Assembly (NCBI GenBank): GCA_902805985.1
Contig: CADCUW010000684.1
Coordinates: forward strand, 1-21,115
Source of the DNA: an uncultured Rubrobacteraceae bacterium
Lineage (GTDB): Bacteria > Actinomycetota > Rubrobacteria > Rubrobacterales > Rubrobacteraceae
Direction of reading: 5' to 3'
DNA length: 21,115 nucleotides
Shown: piece after piece, positions 7,239 through 14,172 of the stretch
How the letters are laid out: each line of letters opens with the position of its first letter
Position numbering within the stretch: the first letter of the stretch is position 1
Position numbers and translations under genes: made by a program
Notes under the pieces: generated by a model
Seen by the model: the letters and a program-made list of their open reading frames with translations, nothing else
What the model was told of the DNA's origin: nothing
Database searches by the model: none

Positions 7239-8653
7239 CGCTCGAGCACCCAGGTATCCTTCATCTTGCCGCCGCTCGAGATGTTGACGACGTGCTTGCC
7301 CGGCGCGGCCACCCGGCTCAAGGAGCCCGGCACCGCCTCGACCACGCCGGAATCCTCCGCGTCGGGTGCCAGCACGAGCACCCTGTAGTCCGCGTAGGAG
7401 TCGCGCAACAGGAAATCCTCACCGGCTACGCCCGTCTCGCAGAGGACGTGGGTTGAGAAGTCTATGGTCTCCTGGGCTATGTACTCGATCGGGTTTTTCT
7501 CCACCATCCGGCGGAACTTCTCGACGCCCTCTCTGGTCTCCTCGGGACCTATCATGACCTCCTTGCCACCGTAGCCGCCCCGGCTCTTTACGACGAGCTC
7601 GGCGAAGTGGTCCATGACGTAAGCTCGATCCTCCTCGACCGCGAGCGACCAGGTGCGGGCGTTCTCTATCAGGGGCTCCTCCCCAAGATAACGCCGCACC
7701 ATCTCGGGGACGAAGACGCCGACGCCCTTGTCGTCTATGACCTCGGAGTTCGGGGCGAACAGGACGTGGACGTTGCCCTCGATGTGGCACCCGAGGAGCC
7801 CCGGCACCTCGGCATAGAGCGTATCCTCGTCCACGCGCTCGTAGATCACGTCTATGCGGCGTCCGCTCGGCCGGTGGAGGAGGAAACCATCGCGGATCTC
7901 CAACTCCTTTGTCTCGGCCAGGATGGCGTTCATCTCGTGGGCGTAGATGTGGTGGTCCAGGTAGAACTGGTCGGCGGGGCCGCTGGAGACTACCGCCAGG
8001 GTCGCCTCGGGACCTTTCGGGGAGGCCGCCCTCAAAGATTCCCCCAGGCGCCCGAGCCAGCCGTCGAGGGGGTAGACGGGGAGGTTTTTGTGGGTCTTGG
8101 GGAAGAAGATCTCCTTCTCCATCCTCCGGCGGCGGGTCATGGCGGCGAGACCCACGGGCATCTTGGCGTTCTCCTCGATGACGAGATACTCCCAGCCGCC
8201 GGTCCGGCCCTCCCTCCTGCTCTCGACGGCGACGACGTCGAAGGCGATCTGGCGCACCGGCACGGGCCCGAAGCGGTTGGGGGTTTCAGTGTCGTAGAGG
8301 ATGCTGCTCTGCAGGATCTCCTCCGGAACGATCTCGTCCTTGCCCGCCTCCAGGCGGCGGAGAAACTCGTTTATGGCCCGCAGGCGCTGTTCGAGGCCGT
8401 TACGCAGGCGGTTCCAGTCCGAGGCGGGGACGATGCGTGGGATCCAATCCGTCGGGTGCGTCTTGTCCCCGCTCGTCACCCCGAAGGCGTGCTGCTCCTC
8501 GAGCAGGGTCTCGTGGGCCAGCCGCTTCTTCTCCTCCCACCGCGCGGGACCTGTGTTCCCGAGCTCCTCGAAGACACCCTCGTAGACCGGGCGCGGCAAG
8601 CCGTCCGGTCCGAAGACCTCGTTGGTGCCCGGCAGTGCGCGCTCGAACCTCAC
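7235..8653 (-). CDS. Circularly permuted ATP-grasp family protein
   Basis: The 472-residue product matches the circularly permuted ATP-grasp type 2 family (DUF404/DUF407-like), presumed ATP-dependent ligases that form amide bonds in uncharacterised peptides. Supporting segments are FGPDGLPRPVYEGV near the N-terminus, RFGPVPVRQIAFDVV at about residue 135, EENAKMPVGLA at about 170, the nucleotide-binding-like VVKSRGGYGGKEV near 350, and the family-typical ending VVNISSGGKMKDTWVL. Family members often sit next to an alpha-E domain protein and a transglutaminase-like protease; neither is present here. The GTG at 8653 lacks a Shine-Dalgarno but has TATAAT ending 9 nt upstream, so the message is probably leaderless or nearly so. 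It is the first gene of an operon with the membrane protein and the SDR. Confidence 0.85.
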   Translation of the reverse strand: MRFERALPGTNEVFGPDGLPRPVYEGVFEELGNTGPARWEEKKRLAHETLLEEQHAFGVTSGDKTHPTDWIPRIVPASDWNRLRNGLEQRLRAINEFLRRLEAGKDEIVPEEILQSSILYDTETPNRFGPVPVRQIAFDVVAVESRREGRTGGWEYLVIEENAKMPVGLAAMTRRRRMEKEIFFPKTHKNLPVYPLDGWLGRLGESLRAASPKGPEATLAVVSSGPADQFYLDHHIYAHEMNAILAETKELEIRDGFLLHRPSGRRIDVIYERVDEDTLYAEVPGLLGCHIEGNVHVLFAPNSEVIDDKGVGVFVPEMVRRYLGEEPLIENARTWSLAVEEDRAYVMDHFAELVVKSRGGYGGKEVMIGPEETREGVEKFRRMVEKNPIEYIAQETIDFSTHVLCETGVAGEDFLLRDSYADYRVLVLAPDAEDSGVVEAVPGSLSRVAAPGKHVVNISSGGKMKDTWVLER

Positions 8654-8662
8654 AAGACGGGG

Positions 8663-8668
8663 ATTATA
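8663..8668 (-). promoter_or_regulatory. -10 box of the ATP-grasp operon
   Basis: A perfect TATAAT on the minus strand ends 9 nt before the GTG start at 8653. No consensus -35 hexamer stands at 17 nt; instead the palindrome at 8672-8688 occupies the spacer and -35 area. Confidence 0.6.
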
Positions 8669-8671
8669 CTA

Positions 8672-8688
8672 GTACCCTGGCCGGGTAC
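8672..8688. promoter_or_regulatory. Candidate operator palindrome GTACCC-N5-GGGTAC
   Basis: A perfect 6-bp inverted repeat with a 5-bp centre lies between the divergent ATP-grasp and small membrane protein genes, 3 bp upstream of the TATAAT box. Its size and position fit a dimeric regulator that would block polymerase. No regulator gene is adjacent, so the binding protein is unknown. Confidence 0.4.
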
Positions 8689-8726
8689 GCTCTTACGTGT
8701 AGACCGCACACTCGACGGGAGCGATC

Positions 8727-9122
8727 TTGACGGACGACAGGGACGGCCGGAGGCTGACCGACGACGAGGACAGCAGAAAGCCGAGCAAAGACGTAGGGAA
8801 ACCGGACCAGGAGGGGAGCGACAGCCGCGAGCAGTTGGTGAGGCTTCTGGTCGGCAGGATCTGCTGCCTCCTGGGCCTCCTCTTCGGCGTCGGCGGCCTC
8901 GTCGGCGCCTTTTTCGGGGCCGGCGCGAGCGTTACGCCCGGAGCCGTCGGCGCGATGCTGGGCATCGTGGGCTACTTTCTCGGCTCCCGCAGGCTCGGCA
9001 CGGTCACCGTGCTACTCTGCGTCGCCGCCCTCTTCTTCGGTCTCGCCGCCAGCCAGGGCCTCATACCCGGCATCGATGCCTCGGACAGAAACCTCCCGGA
9101 CAACGAGCCGGCCGCCGAGTAA
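8727..9122 (+). CDS. Small membrane protein with charged N-terminus
   Basis: This 131-residue protein has a strongly charged cytoplasmic-type N-terminal tail (about residues 1-38), three hydrophobic segments (about 40-64, 71-87 and 92-110), and a short acidic tail ending PDNEPAAE. The start is the TTG at 8727, chosen because GGGAG stands 5 nt upstream and no ATG or GTG is available in frame nearby. I recognise no family. It is divergent from the ATP-grasp operon and separated by 73 bp that carry the palindrome at 8672-8688. The 3' side leads directly into the candidate structured RNA. Confidence 0.72.
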   Translation: MTDDRDGRRLTDDEDSRKPSKDVGKPDQEGSDSREQLVRLLVGRICCLLGLLFGVGGLVGAFFGAGASVTPGAVGAMLGIVGYFLGSRRLGTVTVLLCVAALFFGLAASQGLIPGIDASDRNLPDNEPAAE

Positions 9123-9139
9123 GCAAGCCTCCTCCGGAA

Positions 9140-9303
9140 GCTTTCAGCACGCTCCGGCCTCCGGTTTCCGTTTTCAGGAAGTCGTTCGTGGGCGTTGCCA
9201 CACCCGTTCAACGGACGGCTGCAAAAAGACGTTCCGTCTACGCCTTAGGGCAGGGTGTCCCATAGCTGAAAGTGGAGGCTATAGGCTGGAGCGTGTTGAA
9301 AGC
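9140..9303 (+). ncRNA. Candidate structured RNA closed by a 38-position stem
   Basis: The arm 9140-9177 pairs with 9266-9303. Checked base by base, 29 positions are Watson-Crick, 7 are G-U and 2 (9161/9282 and 9162/9281) are mismatched when read as plus-strand RNA. On the minus strand the seven G-U positions become A-C mismatches, so selection for a plus-strand RNA is suggested. The 88-nt interior offers further helices: GTGG/CCAC (9188-9201), GACGG/CCGTC (9214-9238), and an alternative ACACCC/GGGTGT (9200-9258). It starts 17 nt after the membrane protein stop and ends about 80 nt before the dnaD-like gene. It could be a small RNA, an mRNA 3' or 5' element, or the remnant of a hairpin-forming mobile repeat. 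I recognise no known RNA family. Confidence 0.45.
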
Positions 9304-9345
9304 GGAGCCCGTCAGGGCGCGACGACCAAAGGGAGGAGCCCACCG

Positions 9346-9374
9346 TAGTCAGCGTGCGGCGAAGCTCTTATACT
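9346..9374 (+). promoter_or_regulatory. Promoter of the DnaD/DnaI cassette
   Basis: TAGTCA (9346-9351), a 17-nt spacer and TATACT (9369-9374) form a plausible sigma-70 promoter. The -10 box ends 10 nt before the ATG at 9385, leaving a leader of only about 3-4 nt. Confidence 0.55.
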
Positions 9375-9384
9375 GGCGGGCAGG

Positions 9385-10167
9385 ATGGAGAGGCTCAGGC
9401 TCACACCGCCGGGTGAGAGGCGGGCGCGGGGAGGCCGCGCCCGCCTCTACGTGCGCTGGATGCCCCACATAGGCGCCGAGGCCGTAGCCCTCTACGAGCT
9501 GCTCCGCATCCTGCCGGACGTCGGGCACGACGACGTCGAGGTAGAGGAGTTGGCCGAGTTGCTCCGCTCGACCCCCGAGGGTGTGGAAGAAGCCTTCGAA
9601 GCCCTGGTCGGGGCCGGGTTCATCGTGGAGCGGGAGGGTTGGCTCGAGGTCGCCGAGCACCCGCCCGCCGGGGCTTCGAGTTCGAGGCCGGATCGGGCGG
9701 AGAGTCCGCGTGAGGCCGTCCGGGAGAAGGTTGCGGCGCCTGTCCGCGACGTGCAGGTGATCCGGGCGGAGCCCGAGGGGGTCTCGGCCGACGACTACTT
9801 CCGGTTCATGGGGACGTTGCCGGCGCCGCACATCCTGGAGTTTTTGAACGGGTACTGCGGGCGGGACGGGCTCACGCCCGACGTGGTGCGGGAGGCGCTT
9901 AGGATCGCCAGCGAGCGCGACGCGAGGCGCGTCGGCTACGTCAGGAGCATCCTGGAGCGGTGGGTCGAGCGGGGCGTGAAGACCGTCGAGGACGTCGAGC
10001 GCTTCGAGCAGGACCGCAAGCTCAGGCTCGTCCAGGAGAGCGGGGCTGTAAAGGGCGGGGCGTTGAAGATCCGTGAAGGCGGAGGGGGGGTGAGGGGTGG
10101 AGAGGATAGACAATCTGCTGCCAGGCGCCGGGAAGGCTACGAGTGGCTCTTCGGGGAAGAGGGTTAA
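9385..10167 (+). CDS. DnaD-domain protein (replication initiation-like)
   Basis: This 260-residue protein has a winged-helix-like N-terminal region (about 20-92), a linker rich in Ser/Pro/Arg, a DnaD domain (about 137-208) and a basic tail. The diagnostic segment is YVRSILERW (185-193), matching the YxxxIxxxW motif that ends DnaD domains, preceded by a helix around ILEFLNGYCG. In Firmicutes, DnaD and DnaB-type proteins remodel origin DNA and help load the replicative helicase. The next gene, which overlaps this one by 71 nt, encodes a DnaC/DnaI-type loader, supporting a joint role. The start is the ATG at 9385, 10 nt after a TATACT box. Base composition matches the host, so any transfer is old. 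It could be a domesticated phage replication gene. Confidence 0.83.
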   Translation: MERLRLTPPGERRARGGRARLYVRWMPHIGAEAVALYELLRILPDVGHDDVEVEELAELLRSTPEGVEEAFEALVGAGFIVEREGWLEVAEHPPAGASSSRPDRAESPREAVREKVAAPVRDVQVIRAEPEGVSADDYFRFMGTLPAPHILEFLNGYCGRDGLTPDVVREALRIASERDARRVGYVRSILERWVERGVKTVEDVERFEQDRKLRLVQESGAVKGGALKIREGGGGVRGGEDRQSAARRREGYEWLFGEEG

Positions 10168-10960
10168 GCCAGCCGAAGTACTGAGGCTTGACGACCAGAT
10201 CTGCCCCCACTGCGGACGGGAGCTTACCGCCGAGTGGGTCGAGTTCCCCCCCGCCCTCCAGAAGAAGTACGGCAGGGGCGGCGAGTGGTACTATCATCCC
10301 TGCACCCCGGAGTGCGAGAAGAAGAACGACACGCGCGAGTGGGAGCTCATGCGCCGCAACGCCCGCGTCGGCGCCCTCAAGGAGAGGAGCGGCCTCAGCA
10401 AGCGCATGAAGGGCTACACCCTCACCTCCTTCAAGCCCTACGTCAGCCCCGCCGCAGCCCGGGCCATGGAGAAGGTCCAGGAGTACCTAAAGGACTGGGA
10501 AGAGAACCGGAGCGCCGGCCACGGCCTGTACTTCGTCGGCGATGTCGGAACGGGAAAGACGCATCTTGCGGTTGCGGTGATGAACGAGATCATGACGCGC
10601 AAGCGCGTGCCCTCGCTCTTCGTCACGGTGCCGGAGCTATTGGACAACATGCGCGGGACGTACAACAACCCCGGGCGGGACATCGACGAGTGGATGGACT
10701 CCGTCAAGAACGCCGACCTGCTCCTCCTCGACGACTTGGGTGCCGAGCGGGCCAACGACTGGGTCAGGGAGCGCATCTTCGTGATCGTCAACCACCGCTA
10801 CAGGGAGGAGCTGCCGACCATCTTCACCTCCAACACGGGGCCCAAGGATCTCGCCGCCCAGCTGGGCGAGAGGACGGCCAGCAGGATCATCTCGATGTGC
10901 GACTGGATCTCCCTGGAAGGAGAGGACTACCGCGAGGCCGAAGTGAGGCGCGGCCTGTGA
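10097..10960 (+). CDS. DnaC/DnaI-type helicase loader ATPase
   Basis: This 287-residue AAA+ protein would load the replicative DNA helicase. The N-terminal part has a probable zinc site, CPHC (36-39) with HPCTPEC (67-73), as seen in DnaI-like loaders. The ATPase core shows Walker [10 protein letters not shown] (148-156), Walker B LLLLDDLG (208-215), sensor 1 TSN (244-246) and an arginine-finger-like ERTASR (258-263). The GTG at 10097 lies inside the dnaD-like gene (71-nt overlap). No later ATG, GTG or TTG precedes the zinc site, so this long overlap seems real and would couple translation. The following gene starts within the stop codon (GTGA). A transposon-borne IstB is less likely, since no transposase is nearby and the partner is a DnaD protein. 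Confidence 0.9.
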   Translation: MERIDNLLPGAGKATSGSSGKRVKPAEVLRLDDQICPHCGRELTAEWVEFPPALQKKYGRGGEWYYHPCTPECEKKNDTREWELMRRNARVGALKERSGLSKRMKGYTLTSFKPYVSPAAARAMEKVQEYLKDWEENRSAGHGLYFVGDVGTGKTHLAVAVMNEIMTRKRVPSLFVTVPELLDNMRGTYNNPGRDIDEWMDSVKNADLLLLDDLGAERANDWVRERIFVIVNHRYREELPTIFTSNTGPKDLAAQLGERTASRIISMCDWISLEGEDYREAEVRRGL

Positions 10961-11730
10961 GAGACGAGTTCATGATTACCAGGCAAGGCAAACAGTACGT
11001 CCTTTTCCAGGGCCTCCTAGACGAAGCCCATACCCAGGGCCTGCGCGGCATAGACACAGAACTCTTGCAGGTCCCCGACTCGGAGAACGGCAACGTCGCG
11101 ATCGTGAAGGCCGTCTGCGAGATGGAGGACGGGCGGAAGTTCTCCGGCATAGGCGACGCCTCTCCCGAGAACGTCGGACGCAACATAGCGCCCCACGTCA
11201 TCCGGATGGCCGAGACCCGCGCCAAGGCGAGGGCTCTCCGCGATGCGGTCAACGTCGGCGCTACAGCCTTAGAAGAGCTCTCCGAAGGCGACGACGCCCC
11301 ACCCGCGGGCGCCGGTTACGGCAGGCAGTCGCGCGGGCCCGACGGGGCCAGTGCCAGGCCAGGGGCGAGGCCGACGCCGATCCGGGGCGGGAATGCCCGA
11401 CAGGGTCAAGGCCAGGACCAGCGACAGGATGAACGCCAGGGCCAGCGGCGCAACGCAGCGCCGGAGCCTCCCGCGGAGCCGAACGAGTCCGCCGGCAGCC
11501 CGAACGGCCAGGCCGAAGAGGCGGCACCGGCCGCCCGCAAGGGCGGGAGCAGGGCCGGCGCGAAGGCGCGCAAGAGCCAGGTGGACCTGCTCAGGACTCT
11601 GGCCGTCGAGTGGGCCGGCGACGGCGGCGTCGAGCGCCTGGAGGGGAGGGTGGGCAAACCGCTCGCCGACCTTACCCGCGCGGAGGCCGACGAGTGGATC
11701 GACAGGTTGACCCCGGAAGGCCGCGAGTAG
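10957..11730 (+). CDS. Conserved phage-like DNA metabolism protein with disordered linker
   Basis: This 257-residue protein has three parts. The N-terminal domain (about 6-115) starts [20 protein letters not shown] and includes [17 protein letters not shown] and [15 protein letters not shown]. It resembles proteins found in phages and thermophilic bacteria and is reminiscent of Rad52/ERF-type single-strand annealing proteins, but I cannot name the family with certainty. Next comes a low-complexity linker rich in Gly, Gln, Arg and Asp (about 115-200). A C-terminal helical segment follows, with SQVDLLRTL and [13 protein letters not shown], like the tail domains of some annealing proteins. The GTG at 10957 overlaps the loader stop by 4 nt; ATG 10972 is an alternative start. 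The stop lies only 6 nt from the convergent MFS gene. Confidence 0.72.
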   Translation: MRDEFMITRQGKQYVLFQGLLDEAHTQGLRGIDTELLQVPDSENGNVAIVKAVCEMEDGRKFSGIGDASPENVGRNIAPHVIRMAETRAKARALRDAVNVGATALEELSEGDDAPPAGAGYGRQSRGPDGASARPGARPTPIRGGNARQGQGQDQRQDERQGQRRNAAPEPPAEPNESAGSPNGQAEEAAPAARKGGSRAGAKARKSQVDLLRTLAVEWAGDGGVERLEGRVGKPLADLTRAEADEWIDRLTPEGRE

Positions 11731-11736
11731 CCGGGA

Positions 11737-12801
11737 TCAGGCCGAGGTGCTTGCGTTCTGGCGGGCGGCCGTCACGGCGCCATTGCCGATGGTCCTCCAG
11801 GCTACGAGCGTCATGACGGCCACGGATGCGGCGGCGAACCAGAAGGGTGCTGCGAGCCCGAAGCCCTTCGCGAGCAGCCCGCCCAGGAGCGCGCCCGCGG
11901 CCGCCCCGCCCATGCCTAGCAGCCGATACGAACTGTTTACGCGCCCCAGGAGGCCGTCCGGGACCAGCTCTTGCCTGAGCGAGATGGTCACCACGTTCCA
12001 TACGAGGGCGTGGAAGCCGAAGAGGGCGAGCATCATCCCAACGACGTAGGCGTCCTGCCAGAGCGCGATGATGGCGGAGGTGGAGGCTTCGGTCAAGAGC
12101 CCCGCCCTCATAGTCGTGCCCGCACCGAGCCACCCGGCGACGCGTCCCGCGGAGAGCGCGCCGAGGACGCCCCCGGCGGCCAAGGAAGAGAGCAGCACGC
12201 CGTAGCCCACTGGCCCCAGGCCCAACCTCTCCCCGGCGAAGAGCACCAGGATCGCGGTGGTTGCAGAGGACGTGAGGTTCATCACCCCGAGCGCCAGCGC
12301 GAGGGTGCGCAGGAGCCCGTGCCCCCACAGCCAGGCGAAGCCTTCGTCGATCTCGGCCCATAGGGTGGTGGGTAGGGACCCTCCGGGCTGCGGGACGCGG
12401 AAGGAGCCTCTCATCGCCAGGACCATGGCCGACGCCGCAGCGAAGGAGCCCGCATCCAGCAAGAAGGGCAACGAGGCGGAGAAGGCGAACAGTAAGCCGC
12501 CCAAGGGTGGGCCGACCATCTCGCCCGCGACCACTTGCGCTCCGAAAAGGCGCCCGTTCGCCCCCGCCAAGTCTTCCCTGGTCACCAGGGAGGGAAGGAT
12601 CGAGGTGGAGGCTGCGGAGAACGGCACGGTCGCCGCACCTAGCACGAAGAAAGCCGCGTACAGGACCGGGAGGCTCGCGAGGTCCAGTAGCACGGCGAGG
12701 CCGAGCAACCCGACGGTGGCGCAGCGGACGGCGTCGGAGACCCACATCACGCGGCGGCGGTCCAGGCGGTCCACCAGCGCCCCGCCCGGCAGCGAGAACA
12801 T
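11737..12801 (-). pseudogene. MFS transporter, 5'-truncated
   Basis: About 354 residues of a major facilitator exporter (EntS/MFS_3-like) are present. The coding sequence begins abruptly at FSLPGGALVDRLDRRRVM, which is the conserved GxLxDRxxRR loop between helices 2 and 3. The first roughly 60 residues, covering transmembrane helices 1 and 2, are missing. About ten hydrophobic segments follow to the stop at 11737. The frame stays open upstream to about 12996, but there it is antisense to a metallo-beta-lactamase fragment and reads as basic, Ser-rich nonsense. An ATG at 12801 falls on the junction but has no ribosome-binding site. The 5' end was most likely removed by a rearrangement at about 12800. 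The remaining frame is undamaged, so the event may be recent. Confidence 0.8.
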
Positions 12802-13060
12802 GGATTTCTTGCGCGACCGGGGCGTGCGCGACCTCGACGGCGTCATCGTCAGCAACCCCGACGCCGACCACATCGGCGGCTTTCTCGACGTCTTCGACGC
12901 CTTTCCGGTCGAGACCGTCTTTCTCTCGGGCGACCCCAAGGGGACCCTCACCTTCAACACCTTCCTGCGCGCCGCCCGCGAGGAGGGCTCGGACACGGAG
13001 GTCGTGCGCGCCGGGATGCTCCTAGACTGGGGCGGCGTTCAGGCAGACGCGTGGGTCCCA
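12800..13060 (+). pseudogene. Metallo-beta-lactamase domain fragment (ComEC-like)
   Basis: The translated segment from DFLRDRGVRDLDG through VSNPDADHIGGFLDV and on to MLLDWGGVQAD reads as part of a ComEC/Rec2-type metallo-beta-lactamase domain. In intact members the zinc motif is usually SHPDADHIGG; here the first ligand His is Asn. Everything upstream of this helix, including the core strands, is missing, because the frame runs into the MFS gene on the other strand. After about 13050 the sequence no longer resembles the family and the second half of the domain is absent. The ATG at 12800 has no Shine-Dalgarno. I read it as a gene relic truncated at both ends. Exact right boundary is uncertain. 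Confidence 0.7.
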
Positions 13061-13223
13061 AAATACCCAGCCACCGGAGCTACGGTTCCGCGCCCTGCTG
13101 GGTCAGGAGCCGCGGGTCGAACTGGCGCTGGTCTAGGGGCAAATAACTCCCGCCAGGAGGCTCCGGCCCCGCGCGTCCCTGCCTCACCGGGCCGGGGGAC
13201 GCGTCTCGCGCTAAGATGGAGCC
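13061..13223. other. Junction DNA with a possible C-terminal gene scrap
   Basis: After the metallo-beta-lactamase similarity fades, another plus-strand frame reads QPPELRFRALLGQEP and ends at a TAG (13134-13136). It looks like the natural tail of some other protein, but it is too short to identify. The rest is GC-rich DNA leading into the small gene at 13224. Confidence 0.3.
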
Positions 13224-13421
13224 GTGGACTCTCGGGACACCGACGCCTTCTTCTCGGAATCTCGGGTTCTCTTCTCGCAACGGGAGGCATGGATAGAGGC
13301 CGCCTCCTGGATCGCCGAGGAAAAGAGGGCGAGGCTCCACGACGATCCCACGGAGGAGGCCTTCGCCCTCCTCGCGTTCGAACTCTGCGTGCGGCGGACC
13401 CAAAACCTCGAACCACGCTAG
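13224..13421 (+). CDS. Small hypothetical protein
   Basis: This 65-residue soluble protein reads MDSRDTDAFFSESRVLF and onward, with a helical, charged composition (EAASWIAEEKRARL, EEAFALLAFELC). The GTG start at 13224 is preceded by TAAGAT (13212-13217) ending 6 nt upstream, which fits the leaderless pattern seen elsewhere in the window. A GGAG two nt before the GTG is too close to serve as a normal ribosome-binding site. I recognise no family. Codon use resembles the real neighbours. It sits in the rearranged zone, so it could be a leftover, but its frame is intact. Confidence 0.5.
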   Translation: MDSRDTDAFFSESRVLFSQREAWIEAASWIAEEKRARLHDDPTEEAFALLAFELCVRRTQNLEPR

Positions 13422-13439
13422 CGGACCGGTGCGGGGACG

Positions 13440-13473
13440 GCGAACTTCGCCTTGAGGGTTCTCGGAAGTTCGC
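13440..13473. terminator. Stem-loop after the small gene at 13224
   Basis: GCGAACTT (13440-13447) and AAGTTCGC (13466-13473) form a perfect 8-bp stem with further short pairing inside (CC/GG and GAG/CTC). It lies between the rightward small gene and the leftward frameshifted gene. No T-run follows on either strand. Confidence 0.35.
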
Positions 13474-13519
13474 GCGGCCCCGGCCTGCCCGGTCCTGGGG
13501 GGGGTGGACCCGCGGCCGG

Positions 13520-13740
13520 CTAGCCCCGCGGCAGCCTTATCCGGCCCCCGGCCTCCAGGTGGCGGCGCACCGCCCGCTTCAGCCTCCCCTCCCGGTACCA
13601 CCCCACCCACCACGGCGCGAGCCACACGTAGCACGCGCAGAGTCGTAGTGCGCCCGGGAGGCGGCCAGGTCGTTCTCCGGGGATGGGTCGCGGACCAGCG
13701 CCTCGACTGCCCCCTCGTAGCGGGTCACGGGGTCGTCCAT
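13520..13740 (-). pseudogene. Small hypothetical protein, probably frameshifted
   Basis: From the ATG at 13740 the minus strand reads MDDPVTRYEGAVEALVRDP and continues plausibly to about SRAHYDSA. It then turns into low-complexity Gly/Arg residues and stops at 13579. A second frame takes over at the same point with VWLAPWWVGWYREGRLKRAV and HLEAGGRIRLPRG, ending at TAG 13520. Both parts look like natural protein, and the total length of 221 nt is not a multiple of three, so a one-base shift near 13630-13645 is likely. A TAGAAT box (13749-13754, minus strand) ends 8 nt before the ATG, the same layout as accB, supporting a once-expressed gene. A sequencing error could give the same picture. No family recognised. 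Confidence 0.5.
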
Positions 13741-13902
13741 GCGAGAGCATTCTATCCGCGTGGAGGCGTAGCTTGGACCGTCCCCGGCGGGCCCTCCGGG
13801 CGTGGCGCGTGCGCCTTTCGGGCCAAGTTGGCCCGCGTCGGGCCGATCTGCACCTTTCGGCGCATGGCACGGGCCCGCCGGGGCGCTAGCGTGGCGCCCA
13901 CG

Positions 13903-14112
13903 ATGCTCACCCTATGCGGAGGCTGCGGGCACAGGCTGTGGTCGGAGATCAGGAACGCCGGGGCGTTCCGCTTCCTGGCCCACTTCGACGACGACGATGG
14001 CAGCGCCACCTACGCCGATCACTCCCCCTCCTGCCCTTCGTGCGGCCTGAAGCTGGACAAGGGCATGACCGGCCCCGAGGCGCCCGGGGACCACCCCAGC
14101 CGGGGCGGGTAG
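13903..14112 (+). CDS. Small zinc-ribbon-like protein
   Basis: This 69-residue protein carries two CxxC pairs, CGGC near the N-terminus (about residues 5-8) and CPSC at about 46-49. They are separated by an acidic DDDDG loop, as in zinc-ribbon proteins. The tail is Pro/Gly-rich. The ATG at 13903 is preferred because the first cysteine pair follows at once; an in-frame GTG at 13891 would add four residues. There is no Shine-Dalgarno, but a weak TANNNT (TAGCGT, 13887-13892) lies 10 nt upstream. Function is unknown; nucleic acid binding or a structural role is possible. Confidence 0.55.
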   Translation: MLTLCGGCGHRLWSEIRNAGAFRFLAHFDDDDGSATYADHSPSCPSCGLKLDKGMTGPEAPGDHPSRGG

Positions 14113-14135
14113 CCTGGCCCTTCCCTTACTCACTC

Positions 14136-14172
14136 GAATGCGTGGAAGGGGCGTTCCCCGAAGTACGCATTC
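14136..14172. terminator. Stem-loop downstream of the zinc-ribbon gene
   Basis: GAATGCGT (14136-14143) pairs perfectly with ACGCATTC (14165-14172), with an inner GGGG/CCCC helix. It begins 23 nt after the stop at 14112. No T-run is present. It may separate converging transcripts. Confidence 0.4.

Noticed and set aside
7607..9265. Long plus-strand frame opposite the ATP-grasp gene
   Set aside because: It is the antisense shadow of a conserved coding sequence and has no recognisable domains.
12257..12799. Long open plus-strand frame leading into the metallo-beta-lactamase fragment
   Set aside because: It is antisense to the clear MFS transporter and reads as Ser/Arg/Pro-rich sequence with no family resemblance; only the part after about 12800 is real similarity.
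12802..12996. N-terminal extension of the MFS transporter on the minus strand
   Set aside because: These residues are basic nonsense antisense to the metallo-beta-lactamase fragment and do not form transmembrane helices 1 and 2.
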